Positions 31,180 to 38,543 of a DNA stretch of 45,686 bases are shown here, one piece after another. This DNA is from a bacterium (GTDB lineage Bacteria > Hydrothermota > Tepidihabitantia > Tepidihabitantales > Tepidihabitantaceae), in contig DATJQV010000015.1 in assembly GCA_035505375.1 (NCBI GenBank), positions 1 through 45,686 on the forward strand, read 5' to 3'. Positions within the stretch are counted from its first letter, which is position 1. The number at the start of each line of letters is the position of its first letter. The position numbers and the translations under genes are program-made. Under the pieces are notes generated by a model. It saw only the letters and a program-made list of their open reading frames with translations, had not been told where the DNA came from and searched no databases.

Positions 31180-32979
31180 ATGAGAGCGTCCCGCGCGAAG
31201 TTCAAGATGCAGGTGGCAAGAAGCAAGATTCAAGATGGTGGACGACGGACCTCTGTGGGGCCGCACCTTGCGTCTTGCATTTTGCCCCCTGCACAGACTT
31301 TCGTTGTGCTTCTGGCCATTTCAGTATTCATACCTCTGCCCTTGTTTGCCGCAGTTCCTCTCCCCTCTTCGCCGTCGTGGACATCCAGCGACAATGACTA
31401 TTCAACCGGTGGCGCGTTTGCGGACCTGAACGGGGACGGGTGGATTGACTTCATCACATCGAACGGCAACGACGAGGCTGTGGACCACAACGGCGTATAC
31501 ATGAACAACCACGGGACGATTGAGGCAGTCGCATCCTGGCGCTCTGCCGATAGCGGCTACTTCGGGCACTGCTACGTGGGAGACGTGAACAATGACGGTC
31601 TGCCGGACCTCGCGGTCGCCTTCCTGGGTAAGAGCGACACCGGGGAATTGACTGCTCGCATCTATCGCAACGATGGCGGCACCCTGGGACCTGCACCGTG
31701 GTGGAAGGCACATGACAAGCACTCTTCTTTCGACTGCTGTCTGGGTGACGTTGACCTCGACGGACGGCTGGACCTTGCCATCAGCGCCGGCGACGCCTAC
31801 ACGAGCGAGACCGACTCGGTCCGTATCTACCACAACAACGGCACGACTTTCGACACGCTGCCGTTCTGGACCGCGCACGATGGTACTCCATCCGACGCGG
31901 TTCGGTTCTGCGATATCGACAACGACGGCGACCTTGACCTTTTCGTGGGTCAGCACGGCAAGGTTTCCATGTACCGGAACAACGCGGGCACGCTGAGCCA
32001 GACTCCCACCTGGGTGGCTCACAGCGGCGTCGGCTGGGTCCTGCGTCTTGCCCTGGCCGACTACGACAATGATGGTTATCCCGACCTTGCCGTGGCCTGC
32101 AATGGCCAAATCGGTGACTCGAACTGCATCAAGGTGTTCCACAACAACTCCGGCACGCTCGACACCATTGCTTCGTTCACGATGCTCCGGGCGAACACGT
32201 ATTCATCCTGCGTGGCGTGGGCCGACGTGAACGGCGACCAGTACCTCGACCTAACGGGCGGCGGCTGGTGGGAACCGGCGGTCGTGTTTGAGAATCACGC
32301 CGGGGAGCTGGACACGACGCCGACATGGTCTTGGGCGCCCGCGAACCACAGCGATCTCGTGTGTGAGGCAGAGGCATGGGGCGACGTGACTAACCGACAC
32401 CTCGCCTCGGTCGCAGAATCATTCGACGGTGACGGGCAGCGGAAGCTGTTCAATCTGCATCGCCGTCCCATCCAGTTCATCGATAGCGTCAGCGTCGGCG
32501 CCGTGCGCTTACCTGCGGCCGGGTTCTGTTCAGACCCGCTGCTTGGCTATGTCAGCATCGCCTCGGCACCGCCCTCGGGCTCAGCCAATGTTGTCTGCTT
32601 CTACCGCTTCTCGAACTACCCCGACCTTGCAGTGACGAACTGGGACCAGACCCACGGCAACTACGTGTTCCTGAATACAGCGTCGGGCGGAGTCGCAAAC
32701 CAGCCGACGCCGCTTGCCGCCTCGCGATTCAAAGCATGGCCCAACCCCGCTTCAGGTATCATGAGGATTGCGGCTATCGGAACGTCGCCCACATCCGGCA
32801 GCATGGTGACAGTGTGCGACGCGGCAGGACGCATCCGATGTGTCCTCAGTGACCGTGAAGGCGTGTGGTCGTGGGATGGCCGGGACAGCAAAGGCAGGCC
32901 GGTCGAACCCGGCGTCTACTTCGCGAAGCCAGGCCCGGCCGGCCCGACACTGAAACTCGTCCGGGTTTCACAGCGCTGA
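31180..32979 (+). CDS. FG-GAP/VCBS-repeat surface protein with FlgD-like C-terminal domain
   Basis: 599 residues. Several FG-GAP/VCBS repeats of the type D-x-N-x-DG-x-x-D (FADLNGDGWIDFITSNGND, VGDVNNDGLPDLAVAF, GDVDLDGRLDLAIS, CDIDNDGDLDLFVG, ADYDNDGYPDLAVA, ADVNGDQYLDL) build a calcium-binding propeller at about residues 70-490. The last 90 residues (KAWPNPASGIMRIA, then WDGRDSKGRPVEPGVYFAK) form a FlgD-like/T9SS-type sorting domain. The signal peptide is odd: the hydrophobic core (FVVLLAISVFIPLPLFA) is preceded by about 40 residues encoded by an inverted low-complexity repeat (31199-31292). Confidence 0.88.
   Translation: MRASRAKFKMQVARSKIQDGGRRTSVGPHLASCILPPAQTFVVLLAISVFIPLPLFAAVPLPSSPSWTSSDNDYSTGGAFADLNGDGWIDFITSNGNDEAVDHNGVYMNNHGTIEAVASWRSADSGYFGHCYVGDVNNDGLPDLAVAFLGKSDTGELTARIYRNDGGTLGPAPWWKAHDKHSSFDCCLGDVDLDGRLDLAISAGDAYTSETDSVRIYHNNGTTFDTLPFWTAHDGTPSDAVRFCDIDNDGDLDLFVGQHGKVSMYRNNAGTLSQTPTWVAHSGVGWVLRLALADYDNDGYPDLAVACNGQIGDSNCIKVFHNNSGTLDTIASFTMLRANTYSSCVAWADVNGDQYLDLTGGGWWEPAVVFENHAGELDTTPTWSWAPANHSDLVCEAEAWGDVTNRHLASVAESFDGDGQRKLFNLHRRPIQFIDSVSVGAVRLPAAGFCSDPLLGYVSIASAPPSGSANVVCFYRFSNYPDLAVTNWDQTHGNYVFLNTASGGVANQPTPLAASRFKAWPNPASGIMRIAAIGTSPTSGSMVTVCDAAGRIRCVLSDREGVWSWDGRDSKGRPVEPGVYFAKPGPAGPTLKLVRVSQR
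31199..31292. repeat. Inverted low-complexity repeat inside a signal-peptide region
   Basis: Left arm words GCAAGAAGCAAGATTCAAGA and right arm CCTTGCGTCTTGCATTTTGC are inverse of each other, about 27-40 bases each. The element lies between the ATG and the hydrophobic signal core of the FG-GAP protein and keeps the frame. Confidence 0.6.
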
Positions 32980-32994
32980 GGCCCTGAGTAGTAG

Positions 32995-33750
32995 GTGGCA
33001 GCCACAAGAGTGTCCGGAGAACAACTCTCCAGGCTTGCGAGCTATGGCAGCCTGCACTTGCTGGACGAGGTCGGCTCGACCAATGACTACGCGCTGGCGC
33101 TGCCGGACGAGCACGTCACCGCGGTCGTCGTGGCCAGCCGGCAGAACAAGGGCAAGGGCCGGTTCAGAAGACAATGGTTCTCGGACGACTCAAGTCTTAC
33201 TGCATCGGTACGCCTCTTCACCGGCGCGCCCGACTTCGCTACTCCCCCGTTCCTGCCGCAACTGGCCGGGCTGGCGCTGACCCGCGCCGTCGCGGTGGAG
33301 TCGGGACTGGCTGCACATCTACGCTGGCCCAACGACCTTATTTACCGGGAGCAGAAGCTGGCCGGCGTCCTGTGCGAACGCAGGCGGAACGTGATCGCAA
33401 TCGGCGTCGGACTGAACGTCAATCAGGAATCGTTCCCGCCTGACCTGCCGGACGCCGCGTCCCTGAGGATGAACACGAACTGCCAGTGGGACAGGTTCAT
33501 CCTGCTTGAGGGTTTTCTCCGCGAGTTGTTCGCAGGTCTTGAGCGGGCACGCAAGGGCGAGTCAGCTCAGCTGCTGGCAGAGATCAAGGAACGCTCATCT
33601 GTCATGCACCGCCGCGTGGAAATCCAGACCCTCTTGCGCAAGCACGTCGGAACCGTGATTGACCTCGATTCCGACGGCAGAATAGTGCTGCGAACCGATT
33701 CTGGAAGGCTGGTAGTGATCGGGGCCGGGGACGCGCGCCGGGTTAGATGA
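32995..33750 (+). CDS. birA: Biotin--protein ligase (no DNA-binding domain)
   Basis: 251 residues, GTG start. Catalytic BirA motifs: GSTNDYAL, the biotinyl-AMP loop KGKGRFRRQW (a variant of GRGRxxRxW), RWPNDLIYREQKLAGVLCE and IGVGLNVNQ, and a C-terminal domain ending IDLDSDGRIVLRTDSGRLVVIGAGDARRV. It activates biotin with ATP and attaches it to carboxylase carrier proteins. The N-terminal winged helix of bifunctional BirA repressors is absent, so it is a group I enzyme without a repressor role. Its stop overlaps the coaX start (ATGA). Confidence 0.93.
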   Translation: MAATRVSGEQLSRLASYGSLHLLDEVGSTNDYALALPDEHVTAVVVASRQNKGKGRFRRQWFSDDSSLTASVRLFTGAPDFATPPFLPQLAGLALTRAVAVESGLAAHLRWPNDLIYREQKLAGVLCERRRNVIAIGVGLNVNQESFPPDLPDAASLRMNTNCQWDRFILLEGFLRELFAGLERARKGESAQLLAEIKERSSVMHRRVEIQTLLRKHVGTVIDLDSDGRIVLRTDSGRLVVIGAGDARRVR

Positions 33751-34478
33751 TTCTCACTAGTCTGGTCGGTAATTCCAACACGCGGTTCGTCTGGTTCCGC
33801 GGCAGTCGTGTCGCACGCATGCTCGTCATGCCGACGTCGGCGGTGCGCCGGGGCCTGCTGCCGAGGACCGGCCCGGTATCCGGGGTGGCGCTGGCATCCG
33901 TCGTGCCATCAGTGACGCGACGCGTCTGGAGCAACCTGCGCGCGGCAACCGGAATGGAACCGTTTGTCGTCGGCTCAAGAACCAGGACCGGGCTTACGTT
34001 CCACTACCGCCGGGACCAGCTTGGTGCCGACCGCGTGTGTGCATGTGTCGGAGCGCACGGCCGCTTTCCGCGCCAGGATCTGATTGTCTTCGACTTCGGC
34101 ACCGCGACGACGGTAAACGTGGTGATGCGTGAAGGCACGTTTGCCGGAGGTGCGATATTGCCCGGCATACGCATGAGTCTCGATGCCCTGGCCGCCGGTA
34201 CTGCCGGACTCCCCAGTCTGACGCCGGGCAGAAGCACCAACCCGGTTCAACACAATACAAGAGCTGCGGTTCAGGCCGGCGTCGGCGCTCTCTTCGTCGG
34301 TGGCGTAGAGAACATCATCGACCGCGCAGAGCGCGACCTCAAGCGCTCTTTCCTGGTCGTATCGACCGGAGGCGCGGCCGCTGTCGCTCGGCGCTACACG
34401 ACGCGGATCGGAACTATCAGACCAAACCTGGCCAGCGAAGGGTTGGCTGGAATCTGGTATCTCAACCGTGGTACCTGA
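33747..34478 (+). CDS. coaX: Type III pantothenate kinase-like protein, lacking the first Asp
   Basis: 243 residues, ATGA overlap with birA, a common birA-coaX arrangement. ASKHA-fold motifs are present: DQLGADRVCACVGA, VFDFGTATTVNVV, AGGAILPGIRMSLDAL and VSTGGAAAVA. CoaX phosphorylates pantothenate in CoA synthesis. However, the N-terminal phosphate-loop motif, normally D-x-G-N-[ST] near residue 6, reads S-L-V-G-N-S here, so the catalytic Asp is replaced by Leu. Either the gene is a divergent or non-kinase member, or another residue takes over. Confidence 0.82.
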   Translation: MILTSLVGNSNTRFVWFRGSRVARMLVMPTSAVRRGLLPRTGPVSGVALASVVPSVTRRVWSNLRAATGMEPFVVGSRTRTGLTFHYRRDQLGADRVCACVGAHGRFPRQDLIVFDFGTATTVNVVMREGTFAGGAILPGIRMSLDALAAGTAGLPSLTPGRSTNPVQHNTRAAVQAGVGALFVGGVENIIDRAERDLKRSFLVVSTGGAAAVARRYTTRIGTIRPNLASEGLAGIWYLNRGT

Positions 34479-34485
34479 GTAAGTC

Positions 34486-35196
34486 ATGATGCAGAAGAGC
34501 CTGGTCCTTGGCATCGAAACCAGCGGCACCGCGACCGGCGTTGCGCTGGCTTCAGGCGGCAAGGTGCTGGCGGAATTGACAGAAGGTTCAGGTTGCGGTC
34601 ACAACGAAGTGCTGCTGCCGCTGCTTGACCGGTTGTTCAAGAGTACTGCAACCGACGTGAGAGAGCTGTCCGGAGTCGGCGTTGACACGGGCCCCGGCAT
34701 GTTCACGTCCCTGCGGGTCGGCACGAGTACGGCCAAGGGTCTCGCGGTGGCGCTCCGGGTTCCAACCGCGGGTGTCAGTTCACTCTGGGCGCTGGCCCGC
34801 ACGGCTCGACCGGGCTCGGAAGAGGTACTGTCGCTGATTGATGCCCGCAAGCACCAATTCTATGCGGCACTGTATCTGCGGGGCCAGCCGGCAATTCCTC
34901 CGTCACTACGGAGCGCAGAACAGCTCGTCGCGGAGTTGAGTTCGAAGCGAACGGGAGATTCCGACCTTGTCGTCGCCGGGAACGGCGCGGGCATATGCGC
35001 GGAGCTGCTTGAGGCCGGCGGTGTTCACGTCAGATTGGCTGGCATTGAGTATCCATCGCCGGGAGTGATTGCGCTGGAAGCCGGGGAGCGTATCCGGAAG
35101 GGGTTGGCCGATGACGCGACGGCAATCGAACCGGTCTATCTGCGCCGCACCGACGCCGAGTTGATCCGGGAAAAGAAACTCAGTCCCGGCCGCTAG
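34486..35196 (+). CDS. tsaB: tRNA threonylcarbamoyladenosine biosynthesis protein TsaB
   Basis: 236 residues, seven bases after coaX. The TsaB fold is clear: LVLGIETSGTATGVALASGG, HNEVLLPLLDRL, GVGVDTGPGMFTSLRVGTSTAKGLA and LIDARKHQFYAALY. With TsaC, TsaD and TsaE it makes t6A37 in ANN-decoding tRNAs; TsaB is the non-catalytic partner of TsaD. The N-terminal half is typical and the C-terminal half is short but within the family range. The partner genes are not in the window. Confidence 0.93.
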   Translation: MMQKSLVLGIETSGTATGVALASGGKVLAELTEGSGCGHNEVLLPLLDRLFKSTATDVRELSGVGVDTGPGMFTSLRVGTSTAKGLAVALRVPTAGVSSLWALARTARPGSEEVLSLIDARKHQFYAALYLRGQPAIPPSLRSAEQLVAELSSKRTGDSDLVVAGNGAGICAELLEAGGVHVRLAGIEYPSPGVIALEAGERIRKGLADDATAIEPVYLRRTDAELIREKKLSPGR

Positions 35197-35237
35197 CCTT
35201 CGCTTCGGCCGCGGAGGCGCCGCCTGCTGGAAAATGG

Positions 35238-35329
35238 CGGAGGCGTGTAGGAATCGAACCTACCGGTCCACTTGTCGCAGACCATACGGATTTGAAGTCC
35301 GCCAGGCACACCAGCGCCCATACACCTCC
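35238..35329 (-). tRNA. selC: tRNA-Sec(TCA), selenocysteine tRNA
   Basis: On the minus strand the acceptor GGAGGTGT pairs over eight bases with ACGCCTCC. The anticodon loop within GGACTTCAAATCC carries TCA, reading UGA. A long extra arm (GGTCTGCGACAAGTGGACC) and the T arm with GGTTCGATTCC follow. The 92-base length, the long acceptor stem and the long variable arm are the hallmarks of bacterial selenocysteine tRNA. It implies that selA, selB, selD and selenoproteins exist elsewhere in the genome. Confidence 0.95.
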
Positions 35330-35345
35330 GTCAATTGCTGCCCCC

Positions 35346-35374
35346 ACGATACTCAAACCTCACCGTTCTGTCAA
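35346..35374 (-). promoter_or_regulatory. selC promoter
   Basis: On the minus strand TTGACA (35374-35369), 17 bases, TATCGT (35351-35346), about 16 bases before the mature tRNA. Confidence 0.65.
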
Positions 35375-35396
35375 ACCAACCAGGACCAGCCGCGGA

Positions 35397-36089
35397 CTAC
35401 ACCAGCCGCGCGCCGTTTATCACCAGTTCGAACCGGCACTTGAGGAAAGCCGCGGCCCGACGGGAGATGATCATTCGTGAGAGGAAGATCTCGAAATACT
35501 CCATCACTGATGAGACACTAGTGTCGACGGTGAGGTTGAATGTTATGCTGCGCTCATCGCTGCGGACGGTCAGGGCAGAATGTTTCGCCGCATAGTTTAC
35601 GCGGTCGTGGATGTCGAACTTGACGAACGCCGGGTTGCGCACGCGGCTCTTATGCACATCGGCCTTGTCCGCCAGTATCAGCGCGGCGGAAACATCCGAT
35701 ACGGGGTTGCCGCTCTTCTCGTCGTGGTTCCCGACCGCCACCATGATCTGTGCGACTTCCCGGTAGTCCATGCCGCGCCGGAGGAGAATGTCCCTCGCCA
35801 GCAGAGCGCTGGTCCGCTCATGCCATTCACGGTTGACCACGTTGCCGATGTCGTGGAGGTAGCCGGCAACCGCGGCGAGTTCGGCTGACCGCCCATCGGC
35901 CCCGAGCGCCACCAGTATCGCGCGCGCGTTCTTGGCGACAAGACGCGCGTGCCGGGGACCGTGCTCCGTGTAACCGAGTACCGCGAGCTGCTGATCGGCC
36001 TCAGCCACGAGCACAACCACCTCCGGGTCCTTTACTATGTCCTTGAAATTCAGCACGGCCTGTCCGGTCACGTCAGGGATGACATCCAA
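35397..36089 (-). CDS. HD-domain phosphohydrolase
   Basis: 230 residues with a TTG start. No ATG or GTG is in frame before the upstream TGA. HD-domain metal site: HGPRHARLVAKNA (H43 and H47), GYLHDIGN (HD), then WHERTSALLARDILLRRG and VGNHDE, with a later D in LILADKADVH. HD enzymes hydrolyse phosphate esters, often nucleotides or signalling molecules. The C-terminal 70 residues (beta-rich, ITFNLTVDTSVSSVMEYFEIFLSR) are unassigned. A hairpin at 36109-36148 separates it from the gene upstream. Confidence 0.85.
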   Translation of the reverse strand: MDVIPDVTGQAVLNFKDIVKDPEVVVLVAEADQQLAVLGYTEHGPRHARLVAKNARAILVALGADGRSAELAAVAGYLHDIGNVVNREWHERTSALLARDILLRRGMDYREVAQIMVAVGNHDEKSGNPVSDVSAALILADKADVHKSRVRNPAFVKFDIHDRVNYAAKHSALTVRSDERSITFNLTVDTSVSSVMEYFEIFLSRMIISRRAAAFLKCRFELVINGARLV

Positions 36090-36108
36090 CTCGGACGCTT
36101 GAACGTGA

Positions 36109-36148
36109 AATCACCCGCAGTGCCTGACAAAGCACGGAGCGGGTGATT
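36109..36148 (-). terminator. Hairpin after the gene at 36162-36641
   Basis: AATCACCCGC (36109-36118) pairs perfectly with GCGGGTGATT (36139-36148), with an inner GTGC/GCAC pair. On the minus strand it is followed by TTC. It lies directly after the hypothetical gene and just before the TTG start of the HD gene. Confidence 0.5.
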
Positions 36149-36161
36149 CCGAGATTCTGGC

Positions 36162-36641
36162 TCAGACCTTGTCGGGCGCAAGATCGCCGGCAACCAACGC
36201 CTGCTTGAGGTACTCCATGTAGTCCTTCAGCAGAAACTCGTCACCGACCATGCCGTTCTTCCAGCCGACGGCTATCTCGTTGGCGCCGAAGGTCTTGTCG
36301 AGTACAATCCAGAGTTTTGAGCCGCCCTCGTAGTTCTTGTCGAAAACGACGACGCCGCTGGTAGTTGGGTTGTCGCCACAGACGGAATACATCTCTCCTG
36401 CCTTGTCGCCGTCATAGTCCCAGACCTCCGGTCCTTTGACCGGGCGCTTGTACATCAAATACTCAATCAGGTTATTACATAACTGTATCACCAGCGCGTG
36501 GTCTTCACCTTGGGCGCCACCAGCGACGTGGTTCGTCAGGGGGATGTGCAGGCATGTTCCGGTCTCGCCTCGACCCTCTCCGTAGAAGATGCGACCGCCA
36601 TCGAGGACTCGGCTCAGGTCTCGTTTATAATGGTACAGCAC
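36162..36641 (-). CDS. Hypothetical soluble protein
   Basis: 159 residues from GTG 36641, nine bases after a -10 box with no ribosome site. No family recognised. It is acidic, with a HIPLTNHVAGGAQGEDHALVIQLCNNLIEYL stretch, a WDYDGDKAG motif and VVVFDKNYEGGSKLWIVLDKTFG. No signal peptide, so cytoplasmic. A monocistronic unit: its own promoter lies upstream and a hairpin follows. Confidence 0.7.
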   Translation of the reverse strand: MLYHYKRDLSRVLDGGRIFYGEGRGETGTCLHIPLTNHVAGGAQGEDHALVIQLCNNLIEYLMYKRPVKGPEVWDYDGDKAGEMYSVCGDNPTTSGVVVFDKNYEGGSKLWIVLDKTFGANEIAVGWKNGMVGDEFLLKDYMEYLKQALVAGDLAPDKV

Positions 36642-36650
36642 TCTCGTATC

Positions 36651-36678
36651 ATTCTAGGCGTTTGGAGCTCTCTGTCAA
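36651..36678 (-). promoter_or_regulatory. Promoter of the hypothetical gene at 36641
   Basis: On the minus strand TTGACA (36678-36673), 16 bases, TAGAAT (36656-36651). The GTG start is nine bases downstream (leaderless). Confidence 0.65.
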
Positions 36679-36689
36679 GCAGCACCCAC

Positions 36690-37667
36690 TCACAGCTTTC
36701 CTTCACTGTGCCGACGGCCAAGAACGTCAAGCATGTCGCGCGTCATGGCCTCCAGGTCGTAGGCGGGCCTCCAGCCCCACTCCTCCCGAGCCGCGGTGTC
36801 ATCGAGTGACATCGGCCAGGAATCGGCAATCTGCTGCCGGAAATCCGGCTGGTACGTGCACGTGAACTCCGGAATGTGCTTTTTGATGGCTGCCGCCAGC
36901 TCGCCTGCCGAAAAACTCATGGCACCGACGTTGAAGTCGCAGTGGTGCTTCAGCTTCTCCCCATCGGCCTCAGCCAAATCAATGGTCGACTTGATGCAGT
37001 CCGGCATGTACATCATCGGCAAACGGGTATCTTCGCGCACGAAGCAGGTGTAGCGCTTGTTCTTTACGGCCTCATAGTAAATCGCGACTGCGTAGTCGGT
37101 CGTCCCGCCACCCGGCAACGTCTCGTGCGATATTATGCCCGGGTAGCGGAGCCCGCGGCAGTCAAGCCCGTACTTGCGGAAGTAGTAGTCGCCGAGCAGT
37201 TCACCCGCAACCTTGGTTACGCCGTACATTGTCCTCGGTTTGAGAATTGTGTCATTGGGTGTCCGGTCTCTGGGGGTTTCCGGACCGAATGCGGCGATTG
37301 AGCTGGGGACGATTACCCGAGCCATGCTGAATTCGCGCGCCACCTCCAGTACCGTATACAGACCTTCCATGTTCACGTACCACGCCATTTGCGGGTTCTG
37401 TTCGCCGGCCACGGAGAGGACGGCAGCCATGTGGTAGATAGTGTCGATGTTGTGCTTCTTCACAACCTCGGCGACGGTCTCACGTTTGTTGACGTCGATG
37501 AAGTAGAAAGGGCCGGAGTTCTTCAGGGCGTCCGAAGGCGGGGTCTTGCGTCCGGTCGCCACCACGTTATCCGCACCGTATTTCTTGCGCAGTTCAAGCG
37601 TCAACTCCGAGCCGATCTGGCCGACCGCGCCGGTCACGAGGATGCGCTTCATCTCTTTGGTCTTCAT
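36690..37667 (-). CDS. SDR-type L-threonine 3-dehydrogenase-like NAD-dependent enzyme
   Basis: 325 residues from ATG 37667 (AAAGGAG upstream). Rossmann start RILVTGAVGQIGSELTLELRKKYG, the catalytic YGVTK motif (about residues 144-148), and segments seen in SDR threonine dehydrogenases: RGLRYPGIISHETLPGGGTTDYAV and YTCFVREDTRLPMMYMPDCI. The reaction oxidises L-threonine to 2-amino-3-oxobutanoate with NAD+, which then yields glycine and acetyl-CoA. It has its own promoter. A general NAD-dependent epimerase role is the alternative but less likely given these motifs. Confidence 0.9.
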   Translation of the reverse strand: MKTKEMKRILVTGAVGQIGSELTLELRKKYGADNVVATGRKTPPSDALKNSGPFYFIDVNKRETVAEVVKKHNIDTIYHMAAVLSVAGEQNPQMAWYVNMEGLYTVLEVAREFSMARVIVPSSIAAFGPETPRDRTPNDTILKPRTMYGVTKVAGELLGDYYFRKYGLDCRGLRYPGIISHETLPGGGTTDYAVAIYYEAVKNKRYTCFVREDTRLPMMYMPDCIKSTIDLAEADGEKLKHHCDFNVGAMSFSAGELAAAIKKHIPEFTCTYQPDFRQQIADSWPMSLDDTAAREEWGWRPAYDLEAMTRDMLDVLGRRHSEGKL

Positions 37668-37711
37668 GCAGGAAACTCCTTTGTGCTCTTTGCGGCTTTC
37701 GTCGGGTTGCC

Positions 37712-37739
37712 AATATAGCGTCGAGGACGACAAAGTCAA
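37712..37739 (-). promoter_or_regulatory. Promoter of the threonine dehydrogenase-like gene
   Basis: On the minus strand TTGACT (37739-37734), 16 bases, TATATT (37717-37712). The leader is about 38 bases with AGGAG. Confidence 0.7.
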
Positions 37740-37779
37740 ATCAGAGCCAAATCAGAGCCGTCGCTGCCGCCTGTCGGTC

Positions 37780-37807
37780 TGGACATCGGCGAGTCCACAG
37801 CTATACT
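37780..37807 (+). promoter_or_regulatory. tRNA-His promoter
   Basis: TGGACA (37780-37785), 16 bases, TATACT (37802-37807). Confidence 0.65.
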
Positions 37808-37825
37808 GGGCCAGTCGGGAACAAT

Positions 37826-37901
37826 GGTGAGTGTAGCTCAATTGGTCAGAGTACCTGACTGTGGCTCAGGATGTTGTGGGTTCGATTCCCATCACTCACC
37901 C
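37826..37901 (+). tRNA. tRNA-His(GTG)
   Basis: The extra 5' G of histidine tRNAs (37826) faces C73. Acceptor GTGAGTG/CACTCAC. Anticodon stem CCTGA/TCAGG with loop CTGTGGC, giving GTG. The T arm has GGTTCGATTCC. Confidence 0.95.
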
Positions 37902-37928
37902 TTGATGCATCCGGCACGCAGGCAACGA

Positions 37929-37956
37929 TTGCACTCGCGCTGGAATCTGCTAAACT
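37929..37956 (+). promoter_or_regulatory. tRNA-Arg/tRNA-Lys promoter
   Basis: TTGCAC (37929-37934), 16 bases, TAAACT (37951-37956), 30 bases before tRNA-Arg. tRNA-Lys has no clear promoter of its own. Confidence 0.55.
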
Positions 37957-37986
37957 GCAGCCGGAACTTAAGGCGAGCCAGCGCGT

Positions 37987-38060
37987 GCGCCCGTAGCTCA
38001 ACTGGACAGAGCGCCGGGCTTCGAACCCGTAGGTTGCGCGTTCGAGTCGCGCCGGGCGCG
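37987..38060 (+). tRNA. tRNA-Arg(TCG)
   Basis: Acceptor GCGCCCG/CGGGCGC. Anticodon stem CGGG/CCCG with loop CTTCGAA, anticodon TCG, reading CGN arginine codons. T arm with GTTCGAGTC. Confidence 0.92.
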
Positions 38061-38121
38061 GTGACAATTGTATTCCAGGCACGTCATGAGAGCTTGGGGC
38101 GTGGCCTGGCGTGAGATGTGT

Positions 38122-38195
38122 GCCCCGCTAGCTCAACCTGGCAGAGCAACGGATTCTTAATCCGTGGGTTGCAAGTTCAATTCTTGCGCGGGGTA
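38122..38195 (+). tRNA. tRNA-Lys(CTT)
   Basis: Acceptor GCCCCGC pairs with GCGGGGT (one G-T pair). Anticodon stem ACGGA/TCCGT with loop TTCTTAA, anticodon CTT. T arm GTTCAATTC. Confidence 0.92.
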
Positions 38196-38233
38196 CTTGT
38201 CTTTTGTCCCGACTCAAACAGGAAGGTTCCTCG

Positions 38234-38539
38234 ATGGATGAAGCAACGCCGAGGCAGTTTGACATTGACCCGCGACTGACGGCACGGTGGCAGTCTCTTG
38301 TGGACATCTTGTACGTTAGCCAGGTCACCTTCCTCTACATATTCTCCGCCATCTACCCAATCGTAGGGATTGTCTTCGGCGCACTGTTCCTGGCGGGCAG
38401 CCTCTCCGCCGGCGGCAAGAAGGTAGGCAGGGTGTGCCTAATCCTCGGCATCATCAATACCGTCCTGGTGATCGTCTTCCTTTCCGTGTTCATGGCACTG
38501 GGGCTGGCCGGGGCACTGTCGGGAATCGGCAAAGGCTAA
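38234..38539 (+). CDS. Small membrane protein, hypothetical
   Basis: 101 residues from ATG 38234, with AGGAAGG upstream; the start at 38204 overlaps the tRNA end and is rejected. A soluble N-terminus (DEATPRQFDIDPRLTARWQ) is followed by two hydrophobic segments (YIFSAIYPIVGIVFGALFLAG and VCLILGIINTVLVIVFLSVFMALGLAG), giving a two-pass membrane protein. No family recognised. It lies four bases before the subtilase gene and may be co-transcribed with it. Confidence 0.7.
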   Translation: MDEATPRQFDIDPRLTARWQSLVDILYVSQVTFLYIFSAIYPIVGIVFGALFLAGSLSAGGKKVGRVCLILGIINTVLVIVFLSVFMALGLAGALSGIGKG

Positions 38540-38543
38540 AAGT

